A DNA stretch of 64,000 nucleotides from Pholiota molesta (GCA_014925825.1 JACGCK010000124.1:62001-126000), one strand, 5' to 3'; shown: positions 10,575-22,299, numbered from the stretch's first letter. Numbers and translations: made by a program. The notes: generated from the letters alone by a model not told the origin.

Positions 10575-11046
10575 TCAGCCACTGTGTGGTTGTACCACAA
10601 TTCCAATTCGGTAACGAAAAGGCTCCCTGGCTTCGAGCTAGAAAGAATCCACGATTTAGAACACATCGTCTTATTGAACAATTCACAAAGTTGAAACTTA
10701 CTGCAACATCATCGAAATCATACGCACGGCGCATGAAGTCAACCTCGTCATCGCTAAACTGGCGCTCCTCCAGCTCATCAAAGTCGTATCGGGCTTGTAG
10801 AGCGCTCTCGTCTTCCTCGCGGGTCACGTAGTCGAGCAGATCTTGCAAGCCGTCGCGCTCCGAGAGATCCTGATCAAGATACTCTCGAGCGAAAAATTCT
10901 TCGAGATCGTCGTCGAATAGACCTCGCTCTCCAATATCCATGTATGTGTCGTAGACATCGCGAGCGTCGAGACCCTCCGCGCGAGCGTCCAAAGCATAAT
11001 CATCGAACATCTGCATTAGATTAATGTTGTCAGTCAGGAGTCCCAT
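10575..11046 (-). CDS. Hypothetical acidic protein
   Basis: Exon 1 is 11046-10702 and exon 2 is 10637-10575, giving about 135 aa; the intron has a GTAAGT donor and a TTTCTAG acceptor, phase 0. The start MGLLTDNINLMQMFDDYALD is chosen because the sequence upstream has an intron-like, non-coding composition. The protein is strikingly acidic (runs such as DDDLEEFFAREYLDQDLSER) and contains three similar Asp/Tyr motifs: FDDYALDARAE, RYDFDELEER and RAYDFDDVALEAR. It has no signal peptide or membrane segment. The repeats hint at a short helical solenoid or a disordered acidic region. No family is recognised. Confidence 0.5.
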
Positions 11047-11666
11047 CTTATCAGAGACTGAAGGCGTACTCCGGGCGTGGCGAGTACGTGGCTTCCCGCC
11101 ATGAGTACTCCGAGTAAAGCGAAGGTGACAGAGAAACGCATTGTGATAGATTTTTTCGTAATTTCGGAATGTCAGTATACAAAGGTTCAAATTTTCAGGA
11201 CCAGCCTAAAGTTCTTCAAGCAGGCATACAGTGTGAGCGCTCACTTTCCTGGAGGGCAAGCTGAATGGGATACTTACTGACAAGATGAGTGCTCCAGGCA
11301 ACGAATGAGAAGGCTGTGCATCTCACGTTTCGGCTTATTTGTAATTTCATGGCCCCATCAATATAACGGTTAACCTTGACCGGAAACAGTTCCATCTTGT
11401 CCCATCGCCGATTCGCCAACACCCAGTCTCAGAATACATCAGATGAAATTCATGAGAATGAAAGCAGAGTGCGGCGCGTTGCAGCGCGTTGCACGATGGC
11501 GACTCCATTGAAACGCGTTGTCCCGATTTGGACTTCGTACAAATAGAGGCAAATACTTAAATTAGCGCGTCAGCCCATACTCAGCTAATTGTAACTTTAT
11601 TCCGAACGACCCTCCGTTGAACGTTGAACGTTGCGTTGAACCTCCATATACCAAGTCTCTGAAAGA
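11047..11666. other. Intergenic, divergent promoters
   Basis: Divergent promoter region of the acidic-protein gene and RAD7. It contains short GTTGAAC/GCGTTG repeats (about 11480-11640) just upstream of RAD7. No gene is supported. Confidence 0.5.
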
Positions 11667-13881
11667 ATGAGTCGAAACAATGTCCGTGGTCCTACATCAG
11701 CATTAACGGAGTTCTTGCGAGTAAGTATAACTCAACTCCTTTCAGGTTCATTGAAAATTCAACTCAATATGCATGCAGGCTTCTGGCATTACGCCCACAA
11801 CCATAGCACGTCGAGCGGCAACAAGAAACGAGAATGAAACTGAAGAACAGCAGCCAGAAGCAGGTCCAAGCCGTCCAACTCGTTCTGCCAGCGCGAACAG
11901 ACCACGGAGGTCGACAAGGGTGCATTCTGCCAACATCATTTTTCAACATGGAAAACTGACGCTGGTCTAGGCTTCTGGATATGCTTCGGACGACCTCGAC
12001 AAGTCCGAACACGAAGAGGCTGAAGAAGACGCCATGGAAGTAGATGAAGAGGAGGCTGCGCCCGCAAAAAAACGCAAGCTCACAAAAGCGGCCGAAGCCA
12101 AGCTGAAGGCCAAGGAGAAGAAGAAGAAGGGCAAAAAGGGCAGCGATGATGAATACGACGAAGACGATGATGCGTATACTGCCCTGTCCAAGTCTATGTG
12201 GTCGAATGGGGCGTCTAAGCCTCCAGTTGGGAGCTTTGACAACTGCGCTGTTTGTGGAAAACAATTCACAGTCGTACGTGCCATGCCCTCTTTTTCAAGA
12301 AATCTGGCCTTATTGGCTTTTTAGACCAAGTACACGCTCGCAGCCAGTAGTGGCAAGGGCTTCTTATGCCACTCCTGTGCAAAGGCAGGCGGCAACGACC
12401 CGTTCAAAAAACCTGCTGTACCCAAGAAGCGCAAAGCACCAGGAGAAAAGAGGAAGATTACCAACTTTGAGGAACAGCGGTTCCCTTCGCTTGTATCTTT
12501 TTGCATCAACGTCAGTATATATCAACTTGCAAGCTTAGCACGCTTTTTAAAATCTTGCACAGCTTATCACAAAACACATCAACGACATTGAGGTCCTTGG
12601 CGATATTGGCGCAATGAACGTGGAGGCTATTTCGAAAGCTTTATCCAAGAATCGTGGCTTGTAGGTGTCCTGGAAAGCCGTCGTCATATTCTCTTGCTAA
12701 CGGTTCATCAGAACCAAAGAGAATGCGCATCTCTTCTACAACTCTACCAACGAGTCTCTGACCCTCTTCGATGCTACAAGTATGCCTTTTCCATTGAAAC
12801 TCTATTATATTGTATCTTATTCTGTTATATGTTAGACCTTCCGTCACCTGCGCTCGAAACGCTCGCATATCACAACCGCAACTTGGTTTCCTTACGGCTC
12901 GACTTCTGCGGCCACCTCGACGACGCTGCGTTCAAAGTGTTCAGCACATCCCTTCCATCCCTCAAACGCCTCGAGCTCCTGGGGCCCTTCCTCGTCCGCC
13001 CGGCGGCATGGCAAAACTTCTTCGAGACCCACCCCAATCTCGAAGCCTTCCTCGTCACCCAAAGCCCGCGCTTCGACGACGCCTGCATCGCCAGCCTCGT
13101 ACAACACTGCCCTGGAATCAAGGACCTGCGGCTGAAGGAGATCGGGAAGATGAACGACGTGTTCCTCGAGGCGATCGAGGCGCTCCAGGGGGGCCTGCGC
13201 CACCTCGACATCTCGGATCCGAGCGCGTCGTGCAGCGAGGCGGCGGCGGTGGCGCTGCTCCGCGCGGTCGGGGGCGGGCTGGAGTATCTGAATGTGTCGA
13301 AACACGCGGAGCTGACGGATGCGTTCCTGATGGACGGGCTCCTCCCGCATACCGGCGCACTCGAGACGCTGACGCTCTCGCACCTGCCTGAGCTCACCGA
13401 CGCGGGCGTCGCCAAGTTCTTCGACGCCTGGGGCGAGCATAATGCGCCGCTCACGGCGCTCGACATCTCGCGGAACGACGCGCTCGGGAGCCTGGCGGTG
13501 GAGAGCGCGCTCAAGCACTCCGGGCGGCGGCTCGCGGCGCTGAATATCAACGGGCTGAAGGACACGAGCGAGGTTGCGCTGAACATGATCGGGCGCAGTG
13601 CGCCGGAGCTGCGCAAGCTGGATGCGGGGTTCTCCAGGGCCGTGGATGATTTTGTGGTGCAGGTGTGGCTGGAAGGGGAGAAGAAGGACGGGGTGCAGAG
13701 GGGCGGGTGCAGGGCGCTTGAGGAGATCAAGGTGTGGGGGTGTAATAGAGTCACGAGTGCGTGTCCGAGGAGGGTATGTTGCCGCTTTTTTTGCTGTAAG
13801 AATGTCTCGCTGATGCTGGTTCGTATTGTTTTGCAGAAGGGTGTTATGATCATTGGGATAGAATCTCAGACTGGTCGTTGA
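11667..13881 (+). CDS. rad7: DNA repair protein RAD7 / Rhp7 (global-genome nucleotide excision repair)
   Basis: Eight exons: 11667-11720, 11779-11919, 11971-12273, 12325-12510, 12563-12660, 12712-12779, 12836-13773 and 13837-13881, all GT-AG and phase-consistent, giving about 610 aa. The N-terminus MSRNNVRGPTSALTEFLRAS is the conserved Rad7 opening. An acidic/Lys-rich linker follows, then a CxxC...CxxC zinc motif (CAVCGKQF, then LCHSCAK), the LITKHINDIEVLGDIGAMNV segment and a C-terminal array of leucine-rich repeats (about residues 260-590). Rad7 works with Rad16 and the Elc1/Cul3-type ligase in lesion recognition on non-transcribed chromatin in the nucleus. The gene is tail-to-tail with the rap1-like gene, with 201 bp between the stops. 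Confidence 0.9.
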
Positions 13882-14082
13882 AAATTTTGTGTAATTCTCG
13901 AAGTTGTCTTTTATATTTGATGTATCTTTGTAGTTAAGTATGGATGCAATTTGAGACCTTTTTCAGGTATATCTATCTTAATGATCATTGAATATTAAAA
14001 TGCGTGCAGCTGTAAAATATAGCACTAAAGCATGGAAACTCGATGGAACGGTACATTTAGCAAAATGAAAGCAACACTCAAT

Positions 14083-17000
14083 TCAGGCATCATCCGTTTG
14101 ATCCTCTGGAGTCTCCTTCGCTCTAGAAAAACCGCTCAACATCTCCTTCGCCCACTTGACAGACCAAAGTCTTAGCATAGATGGACTGTGCGTCTCTTCG
14201 AACTCGCGTAGCTCCTCTGCGTTCTGCACCTCCGCTCCAAGCGCCAGCTCGCGGTGTCGGTTGGCCGTCGCCAGGAACTCGGGCTCTCTATGATGGCCGC
14301 CCGACAGACGCTTGATGAGCGCGTTGATGCTGGGATAGGGTGGAGAAGAGCCCTGGCGAACTTCGTCCTGGTGATCTGACTCGTTGTCGGCCTCGCGGTT
14401 CGCCTCATCGTCGGACACGTATATGTCGTCTGCGTCGTCGCTCTCTTCTGGTGCAACTACAGCACCATTTACAGCGTCGTCGGCGATGGGCTCCTCCTCG
14501 GCAGTGTCAATTTCCATAGGAGCGCCGCGCGAATGCGGCTTAGGTGTAGGCGAGACGGCAGCGGAGGGTGGCGAGGACTGCCTCGGGTCCTGGGTCGGCT
14601 GGACAAAAATGCCGCTGATGCGGCGCTTTTCACGCTCGACCGCCTCGTTGACGCGGCCTTGCTTCATCAGCCTAGCGAATTTGCTGGCATGCGATATGCT
14701 CGGGGGCTCATACTCGGAAAGCGTGTGGTCCTCCTCATCGAGGACCGGCCGGATGGACAGACTGGGGCGCCCGCTGCTCCTTGTTGGCGACTTCGACGCC
14801 TTTCTTTTCTCCCGCCGCTGCGCCTCCTTCTCCCTGAGGTCAGTGCGGAGGACCAGGCCGCCAGGCACCTCCTCGTCCGACTCCTCCGCGTCCTCGCCCC
14901 CGCTGACCGACGCCAGCTCCGGCATCGCGGCGTAGATCGCCTGCTCCTTCTCCACCATCGCCTCGCGCAGGCGCTGCAGGACGAACCGCGTCTTCTCCAG
15001 GCTCTTCGTGCGCACGTACGCGGCCTGCGCGGTCTGCTCGACCACGCCGTACGCCGCCGCCATCCGCGCGAGCGTCTGCGTGATGTCCTCGACCGCGGCG
15101 ACGACGAGCTCGAACTGCGGGTCCGCGGGCCCGATGCCGGCGAGCGACTTCCGGAGCGCGCGCGCGCTGCCGTCGCGGCGTGTGCGCTTTGAGCTGGAGG
15201 CGGAGGACGAGGTGCGCGAGGTGGACCGGGAGAGGTTCGCGGAGAGGGAGAGGGAGGTGTTGGTGAGCCGGCGCTGGAGGCTTTGTTTGTGGAGGTCGAT
15301 CCGCAAGGGTTGCTTGTCTTTGAGCGCGAAGTCGGCGCGGCCTTTGCCTTTGTCCTTTTCTGAGACGGCCTTGGCGGTGAACGGGTCGGTGTCGGACAGT
15401 GCGCCCACTGGAAGAGCATGCGCCGAGGTGGTGCGAGGAATGGGTGCTGGTTTCGTTTTCGAAGGTAATGTTGGCTCTGTTACTGCAGCTTTGACTACTG
15501 CGGCTTTCTGTGAAACGGTAGCCCTCGGAATTTCGACAGGCGTGACTTTCGTTGAAGGGTGTAGATAAATAGGTTGCGGTGGTTGATAATCGATAGCCGC
15601 TGGTGATGGAAGCTTCGTCTTTGAAGACGACGCCACTGCGTTGACATGCACAGGCCGTCGAGGCGGGTGTATGTGCTCCGGCCAGTTCGGCGGCACCTGC
15701 CGCATATCAACAGGCGCCACCGCGTCGACGTCCATACGATGAGGGGCCTCTACGCCGAGCTCCTTCGAGCGAGCGGCCCCTGCATTCGTTTTCGCGCGCT
15801 TGGGCGGCCACTGGGGTGCATTCGCATCGCCGACACTCGACCGACGCGGGCGCTTCAGTGCAGTGCGAAAGCCGGTGTCATCTAGAACTGGAAGCGCCCC
15901 TGCTTGCGCTAGTCCGTGACGCGGACGTGGAGAAGGAGGTTCCGATGGGGTTCCGAACGGATCTTCATCTGCAGGTTGACGGGGTTTGGGCCTGCGCTTC
16001 TTTGAGGGAGGTGCTGCTGGAGGAGGCTGGGGGGTTTCAGCACGAGGTGAGGGTCTGGATGGTGGAGATGGCGGCTCGTAGGTAGCGGCCTCGAACGCTC
16101 CTGGTACATGGGGCTCAGGTGCTATTGGACTCATTGGGAGTTTAGGATATATAGATTGCGCGTTGGGGTCCAACCTAGATAAAAATCGTGAGGGATATTG
16201 ATATTGAATTGTGATAGGGACGTACTCTTCTTCATCAGCTTGCGAATCTGGAACGAGCTCTTCGACTTCTTCCTCTGCATCCTCTTCGACATAGGAACCA
16301 AACAGCTCCTGCATAAGATCGTCCTCCAAGGGCTCAACGGCTGACTCGGTGTCTTCAACTGGAGCGCGGATGGGTTCTGCCGGCGCTTGGACATTCGATG
16401 TTTTCGAAGTCGATGGTGCGATATGTTCATTCGTGTCTTCTATTCGAGGTCGTTGGCGTGGTGCTTGTGGTTCTTCACCGAGATCCTTCGACGGTTTGCT
16501 TGGCTTCGGTGCTACGCGTCTCATATCGTCGAGGTCCTTCTCGCTGGGTCTCTTCGCCGCCGCTTCCACGGGCGGGATACGGCGTGAGCCGCCAGCATGC
16601 TGACCTTCATCTTCATCCACTGCCCTTTGTTTGCCTTTCTCCTTGCTCGGAGCGTGAAGAGTAGAAGAGTCGACGATTGGTCTTCGATCTACGGTGTCGT
16701 TTTCGCGCCTTGCCTTGGACGGTATGGCCGCCGGCTCGCCAGGCTGGCTCGGAAACTCTTTTTCAAGAGCCGCAGCGGCCTTCTGTCGCATGTATCTCTT
16801 GATTTTTTGATCGAATTCGACTTGGTTTTTCCTGTACCTTTCACGCCATGACTGCCACGAATGCGCTCTACCCCAACTCCACTTTTCAGGCTGACTAACG
16901 ATGAGGTCGTATTCATACATGTAAGGAGGTAACTCACATTCTCGACCAGGGTCATGTAAAGTCTGTTTCCTTGCCTTCCTGCAATTTGCGGATTGTATTT

Positions 17001-17721
17001 TGCGATGTACTTTATTAGATATTCATCTTCCTCTTGAGTGAACATGCGGCGGCCACTGCGTCATAGTTATGTTAAGATTTTATGTGAATAAATTGGAATC
17101 TATAACTTACCTGACATAGGAGCCAAATTGCTCCTGATCGTCCTCCGAGGACTCAACAGCCGACTCGGTGTCTTCAGCTGGAGTCGCCGCTTTCACGGGC
17201 GGGATACGGCGTGAGCCGCCAGCATGCTGTCCTTCCTCTTCATCCACTGCCCTTTGTTTGCCTTTCTCCTTGCTCGGAGCGTGAAGAGTAGGAGAGTCGA
17301 TGATTGGTCTTCGATCTACGGCGTCGTTTTCGCGCCTTGCCTTGGACGGTATGGCCTCCGGCTTGCCAGGCTGAGCTGCAGCGGCCTTCTGGCGCATATA
17401 TCTCCTGATTTTTTGATCGAATTCGACTTGGTTTTTCTTGTACCTTTCGCGCCATGATTGCCAGGGATGTGCTCTAGCCCAACGCCACTTTGCAGGCTGA
17501 CTGGCGATGAGTTCGCATCTAAACATGTGAGAAAGTAGCTCACATTCTCGACCAGGGTCATGTAGAGTCTGTTCCCTTGTCTTCCTGCAATTTGCGGATT
17601 GTATTTTGCGATGTACTTTATTAGACATTCATCTTCCTCCTGAGTGAACGCGCTGCGGCCACTGCGTCATGGTTATGTTAAGAACTTATGTTAATAATTA
17701 ACGTATAACTTACCCCGCCAT
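14083..17721 (-). CDS. Rap1-like telomere-protein homologue with two Rap1-Myb modules, full-length copy A
   Basis: Six exons: 17721-17714 (8 nt), 17661-17544, 17496-17111, 17055-16938, 16890-16226 and 16174-14083, giving 1128 aa; every phase closes. Exons 2-3 and exons 4-5 each encode a Rap1-type Myb domain (FTQEEDE..LIKYIAKYNPQ, split by an intron at the same codon, then W.WxRAHxWQSWRERY and KNQVEFDQKI), at about residues 5-75 and 172-245. Each is followed by a related polar linker ending FGSYV. The rest is a long disordered Pro/Ser/acid-rich region, a helical segment near FELVVAAVEDITQTLARMAA and an acidic C-terminus. Rap1 proteins bind telomeric chromatin or shelterin. Double Myb is known in budding yeast; BRCT was not seen here. 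This is probably the ancestral copy, because it alone keeps the native 3' end. Confidence 0.75.
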
Positions 17722-18028
17722 AAGATGTCGCTCTCGGAAGGTAAAGAAGGGAAATGAATATGATTCGGTCAAGACCAAGTCAAGAGACAAGGTGGCAAAT
17801 GCCAAAGGCTAGAGCCAACGCGTTTGTCACGTCACGTGCAAGTATCACATGACTAATAACAATCCACGTTACGACCCGTCACGACTCACGATTCCAACGT
17901 TCTCAACTCTTGACCTTGCCCTTGAAATCATGGCGTCATACTTGACCAGCAGATTCTAATCGTAATAACCCACAGACGTCAAACTTCTGGGGACTTTAGC
18001 GTACCACCGTCGTCCTTGGAGTGCCCCG
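17722..18028. promoter_or_regulatory. Promoter region of rap1-like copy A
   Basis: About 300 bp upstream of the rap1-like ATG, bordering the GC-rich block. It contains a compact GTCACGTCACGTG motif at about 17827-17839, combining CRE-like TGACGT/ACGTCA and E-box CACGTG cores. Equivalent regions stand before the other copies. The CACGTG core is kept in copies C and E and altered in B (acatcaggtg) and D (acattagtgc). Confidence 0.45.
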
Positions 18029-20215
18029 ATGACGGTACCAAGACGGTACTTCCTCGGAGCCATCAAGAGGCGAGGATCAGATCGTCTACAACTCATGACT
18101 GGAAAACGACTCACCATCTCGGTGCTCATCCCGCCCAGTTCCTTCCCGCAAGCACCAAGCCCGCCGACGGGTTCCCGCGCCGGACGGCGGAACACACACC
18201 CTCCTCCGTCCCGACCGCCCACGATCCCGCCTCTCCGACTACAACCGTGCATACCCACGCCGACGCCGACCTCGCTGCCATGTTCGCCCCACGGCCCGGC
18301 GCCGCAGCCTACTCATCGACGACGGCCGACGACGACGAGTCCCTCGGACCCGGCATTCGTCTCTGGAGATCAATATGAGAATCCACCCACCCACCGACCT
18401 TCAACTCGAACGACGTTCTCGTCCTTCAACCCCCTCCGCCTACAACGATCCGCAGGAACATCGCAGCCGAAGACGAAGACGACGGCGGAGCCTCGCTGCT
18501 ACATCCGCCGTCCGCCCTCGACGATGACGACTCTTCCATGCGCTCGGGACGGAGGACGCCATCTGAAGATCGCATCTCATGGCAAAGTGAGGCATCAGCG
18601 CACTGGTACGTGAGAGCTCATTGCAACGCCATGCAGCACTCGCTGACCACCTTTTTGCAGCGCAGGCCGCGAACCCAATCTTTCCAATTACTAGGCCCCA
18701 CGCATTTCACACAACGAGCGAGGATGCACAAGTCAGCGCAGACGCCGCCGTGGCCTCGCAGACACCTCACCGATGCGCGTTGCATTCAGGCTGGCGCCGG
18801 TCTCCTCAGCCCTGCCGCTCCTCCCATCCGATCTCGTCTGTTTTCAGCCCTGATGCGCGGGGACACCCCGGTCGACTTACCCATCGCTCGGCGCCGCGGC
18901 ATGCGGGCGTAGTCGAATGCTAGCGCACGACACCCTCCATCCGTGCACGATCGTCTACACCCACAACGCGCACGATCTCGCCTCTTGCACGGCTCCCATA
19001 TGTACTTCCCGCCTGCCCATCGACGACGATGGGCAAACGCCCTGCGAAGCGCCTTCGCCGGTACATCAGGCGCCGTGTTCGATGTCGCGGGAAGCCCAGT
19101 GGATCCCTTGCAGCCAACGTCAACGTAAGTTTCCTTCCTTGGTTATGAATTCTTACTTACCTTGGCCATACCAGCGCGGCATCTCCTCGCCCCCCACCAC
19201 CGACCACCCTCAACCTCAACGGCGATCGCGCCCTCCAGACCCCTCGACCCGACCGCGCATGGTACGATTCGCAAGGCCATAACGACCGACAACGACATTG
19301 ACGCCGGAGCCCCAGCGCTGCCACACCCGCCGGTCGCCCTCGCCCTCGACCAAACTCATCGATCGCATGCGCTAGCCAGTTGCAACAGGGCCCATCAGCA
19401 AAAGGCCGGATGGCATGGACAGCATGGGACGTACGCGGCGGGCTCGCAGCGGCGCGAGGGCGCGTATACGGTACGTCCGAGCTCGTTGCGAGGATGTGCA
19501 GGGAATGGAAATGCTGACGGTGGGGCGGTTAGCGCTTGCACGGCAGGGCACGAGCTCGCGTCTTACCCCCGCGGACGCCTGCGCCCACCCATCCCCGCTC
19601 GTCTCGACACCTGCCGACGCGCACATGCCGACTCTCGTAGCCCCTTCCCATCCGTGTAGTTCGTTCTGGACGGCGGTGTGGCCTGCGGGCAGGCGGGCGG
19701 AGATCTCGTCAGTGGTGGCGGCGCCACGAATCCTTGGGACGTACCAGACCGCTCGCCGCGAGGGGTGGAAGGACGAGGCGCGGATGGACTGCGAAGGCGA
19801 AAGAACGTCAGCGGCGCGGACGGGCAGCGAGGCAGATGAGAGCGCGGATGCCTCCAGCGCCTCGCGGACGCCCCACCGATGCGCGGCGGCGCGCGCCGTC
19901 TCCTCCAGCCCGCCGCCTGGCTACGCCCATCCCTTCTCGTCAGCGTTCTTCGCACGTCGACACGCCGGCGACGTACCCGACGGAGGCGAGCGCATGCTCA
20001 TGCGGCGCTGCCGTATGCGCCGTCGTCGATCGTGGGCTCCAGGCGAGGCGGGCATGTAATGCGAAGCGTCAGAGCCCATAACGAGCGACGAGAAGGCGCA
20101 CGCTTACCTAGAAGTACGCGGGCTGTCGACGGCGGAGGCGAGGGGAGACGAAGAAGAGAGTGGAGGAGAGAGGAGGAGAGAGGAGGAGGTGGGGGATGAG
20201 GATAGACGGTAAATT
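18029..20215 (-). other. GC-rich block of unit A, probably an unidentified multi-exon gene
   Basis: Both strands are open for long stretches, so ORF length is no guide. The minus strand has the stronger gene signals. A TATATAAG box lies near 20224-20233, followed by a CT-rich leader. A conserved ATG at 20079 (MGSDASHYMPAS) is present in all four copies. Well-formed introns include a CTGAC branch with pyrimidine tract and CGCAG acceptor near 19810-19830, GTACGTCC...CCGCAG near 19690-19745 and GTAAGACG...CTAAC...GTCAG near 19515-19565. Encoded stretches are Pro/Arg/Ser-rich (HDRRRRIRQRRMSMRSPPSG). The block also contains two diverged halves (about 18700-18920 and 19780-19990) sharing GGTAAGTCG and ACGAGATCGGATGGG on the minus strand in several copies. 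I do not recognise a product. Plus-strand coding from 18029 cannot be excluded. Confidence 0.35.
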
Positions 20216-20781
20216 AGGTAGCCCTTATATACATACATCTGCATCCCATGTACGTAGTAGATTGGAATAAATGGGTTTGGAACAGAAACGGATGCGAGTC
20301 AGGGTCCGATACCGGGGATTGTCAAGTTAAGCGAGATGCTCGAATTCGCGCCATCTCTCCGCATCCCCTTCTCCCGTTCGCCCTATCGACCTCGTAACCT
20401 CTACAGTATCATCCAGTACATACCAGTCATCCATTCCTGTTCATGTAGACTATCAGTTAATAAGATTCTATTGTTTTATTGCTGTATTTCAAGCCGTTTA
20501 TACTGCAACAATGTTATATCTCGCCCAAATGCATTCTCAGCCCAATCTTCACCACACACTCTCAGCGCAAACATCTCACCAAAGGCGACCCTACCAAGTC
20601 TCTGTCTGCGCCTAGGCCATCCCCCCCTGACCGAAAAACCCAAGAAACGAGGAAACGGCGTTTCTAGCGCCTTCCGTGCAATCTACGTCCCCCCTGCACC
20701 GAATCCTCCACTTCAAGCGCAAAGATTTAGCCCGCTGGCTAGGCTGAAACGCTTGCTTAATACCTCCGTGCTTCTCTGACG

Positions 20782-20799
20782 GCACGTAACGTTACGTGC
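20782..20799. promoter_or_regulatory. Perfect 18-bp palindrome, unit A
   Basis: GCACGTAACGTTACGTGC is its own reverse complement. It contains two overlapping bZIP-type TTACGT/ACGTAA cores and is preserved without change in units A-D. Possible protein-binding site; role unknown. Confidence 0.6.
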
Positions 20800-22299
20800 T
20801 AGTTAGCGGGCCCCGGTTGCGCTGCATTTCGAATGCGTTTGCGAGGCGGGGGTTCAGATACAAGGTGCCGTCGGGTGGCACGGAGTGCCTGCGGTCGCCG
20901 TTTGCTCGTCCACCTCTGTAAATCTGGGAATAGGTAGTGTGTAGTGCATTTTAACGTATACCAGAATAGTGTACAATATAATTAAGAACTGCACTGGAAA
21001 CGCGCGACTCAGCGCGGCTACATTGCAAGGAGGGGAACACACTTCCGCCGCCCGCTTGGTACGCACTGCGCGCGCTGTTCTCGCTGCCACGTAGGCTATC
21101 CGTAAGCGTCAGGGTCCTAATAGCAGGTGAAAAGAAGCGGCTCGTTAGTGCATTGCGAAATGGCGTATTCGGTGAGGAGGCGGACATGGATTGGTATTTG
21201 CGTTACACGCTTCTTCTTCCGATGAAGTGCCGTAGTTTACTCATGGTACGATGTACATATCTCATTATATTGAAGGAAATGCTACTCTTATTCAGGCGCT
21301 TTGCGCTATTCTATTGAGTAGACTCGGGACAGCGTGAGGCAGCATTCGGTGATGCGAAGATTCCGCCGAAGATTACGCTCAGATATACCACAATCTGCAG
21401 CTGGTGTCATTAAGGCGTTCGATCTCTACTTCCAAACTTGCTATTTAATAAAACATTCTATCTACCTTGCTCTGTAGGTATAAATGACGCGGTAAATCGA
21501 ATAACAGAGTATCGGCACTCAAATCAACCGCCATATGCTTGTAGATTGCACAAGATCTAATCATGTTCGCAATCTAAAATATCTCAGCATCCGTTTTCTT
21601 TCAATGAGGAGCAACATCATAGGTAGAAAAACGAATGACTGTATATTTTAATTTCGCGGTTACATTGCGGGGAGGTGAACATAATTCGTCCGCCCGCTGG
21701 TACGCACTGCGTGCGCTATTCTCGCTGCCACGTAGGCCAGCCGCACCCGCGGGCGTCAGGGTCCTAGAAGAACCCGCTCATTTGTGGCCTTTGAAATCGC
21801 GCATTCGGTGAGGGGGCGGACATGCCTGCTTGCAGATTAAAATCTGTGTTCCGTGCTTCGCATCAAGTGTATCGATTTATTATATTTAAGTAAATACCAC
21901 CCTTATTAAGGCGCTTTATGTGATTCTATTAGTTAGGACTGGGAATGGCGTGATGAAGCATTCGGCGACGTAGAGATTAGATACGGATATGCCACGATCC
22001 TTTCCTTGTTTTCTATAGGCATTGGATGGCACTTTTTTCGAGTTCATTATGATGCGATAAGTCTAATAACAAAATATCGGCACTCGAATCAACTGCCATA
22101 TGCAGATCACGCAGATCACACAATATCTATCGTATTCGCGATTTGATAGATCTCTGCATCAGTTTTCTTTCAACGAGGAGCGGCATCATAACATGTCTAT
22201 AGAATACTGACTAACAGCTATATATTTCGATTCTTCGAGACGAGATGTATTGACAAAGCTTGCGGAGAGCATTTGGTGCCGAAATGCGGGCGGCGGGCG

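Noticed and set aside
12870..13853. Long minus-strand ORF opposite RAD7
   Set aside because: Antisense shadow of the GC-rich leucine-rich-repeat exon.
16175..16225. Uninterrupted coding through PITIQYQYPSRFLSR in copy A
   Set aside because: It has GTACGT and ATCTAG borders, is 51 nt (a multiple of three) only by chance in A and B, and is 52 nt or otherwise out of frame in other copies, so it is an intron.
16597..16851. Plus-strand frames opposite the rap1-like genes (e.g. MLTFIFIHCPLFAFLLARSV), repeated in all units
   Set aside because: They are antisense shadows of the Myb linker and exons; the minus-strand frame explains conservation and has proper splice sites.
17107..17628. Separate single-Myb gene upstream of the rap1-like ORF
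   Set aside because: The stop after FGSYVR lies just past a GTAAGT donor whose intron leads in phase into the second Myb exon, so the two ORFs are parts of one gene.
20336..20779. Plus-strand ORF beginning MLEFAPSLRIPFSRSPYRPR, present in all units
   Set aside because: Frame is disrupted by small indels between copies at non-triplet lengths, and the composition looks non-coding.
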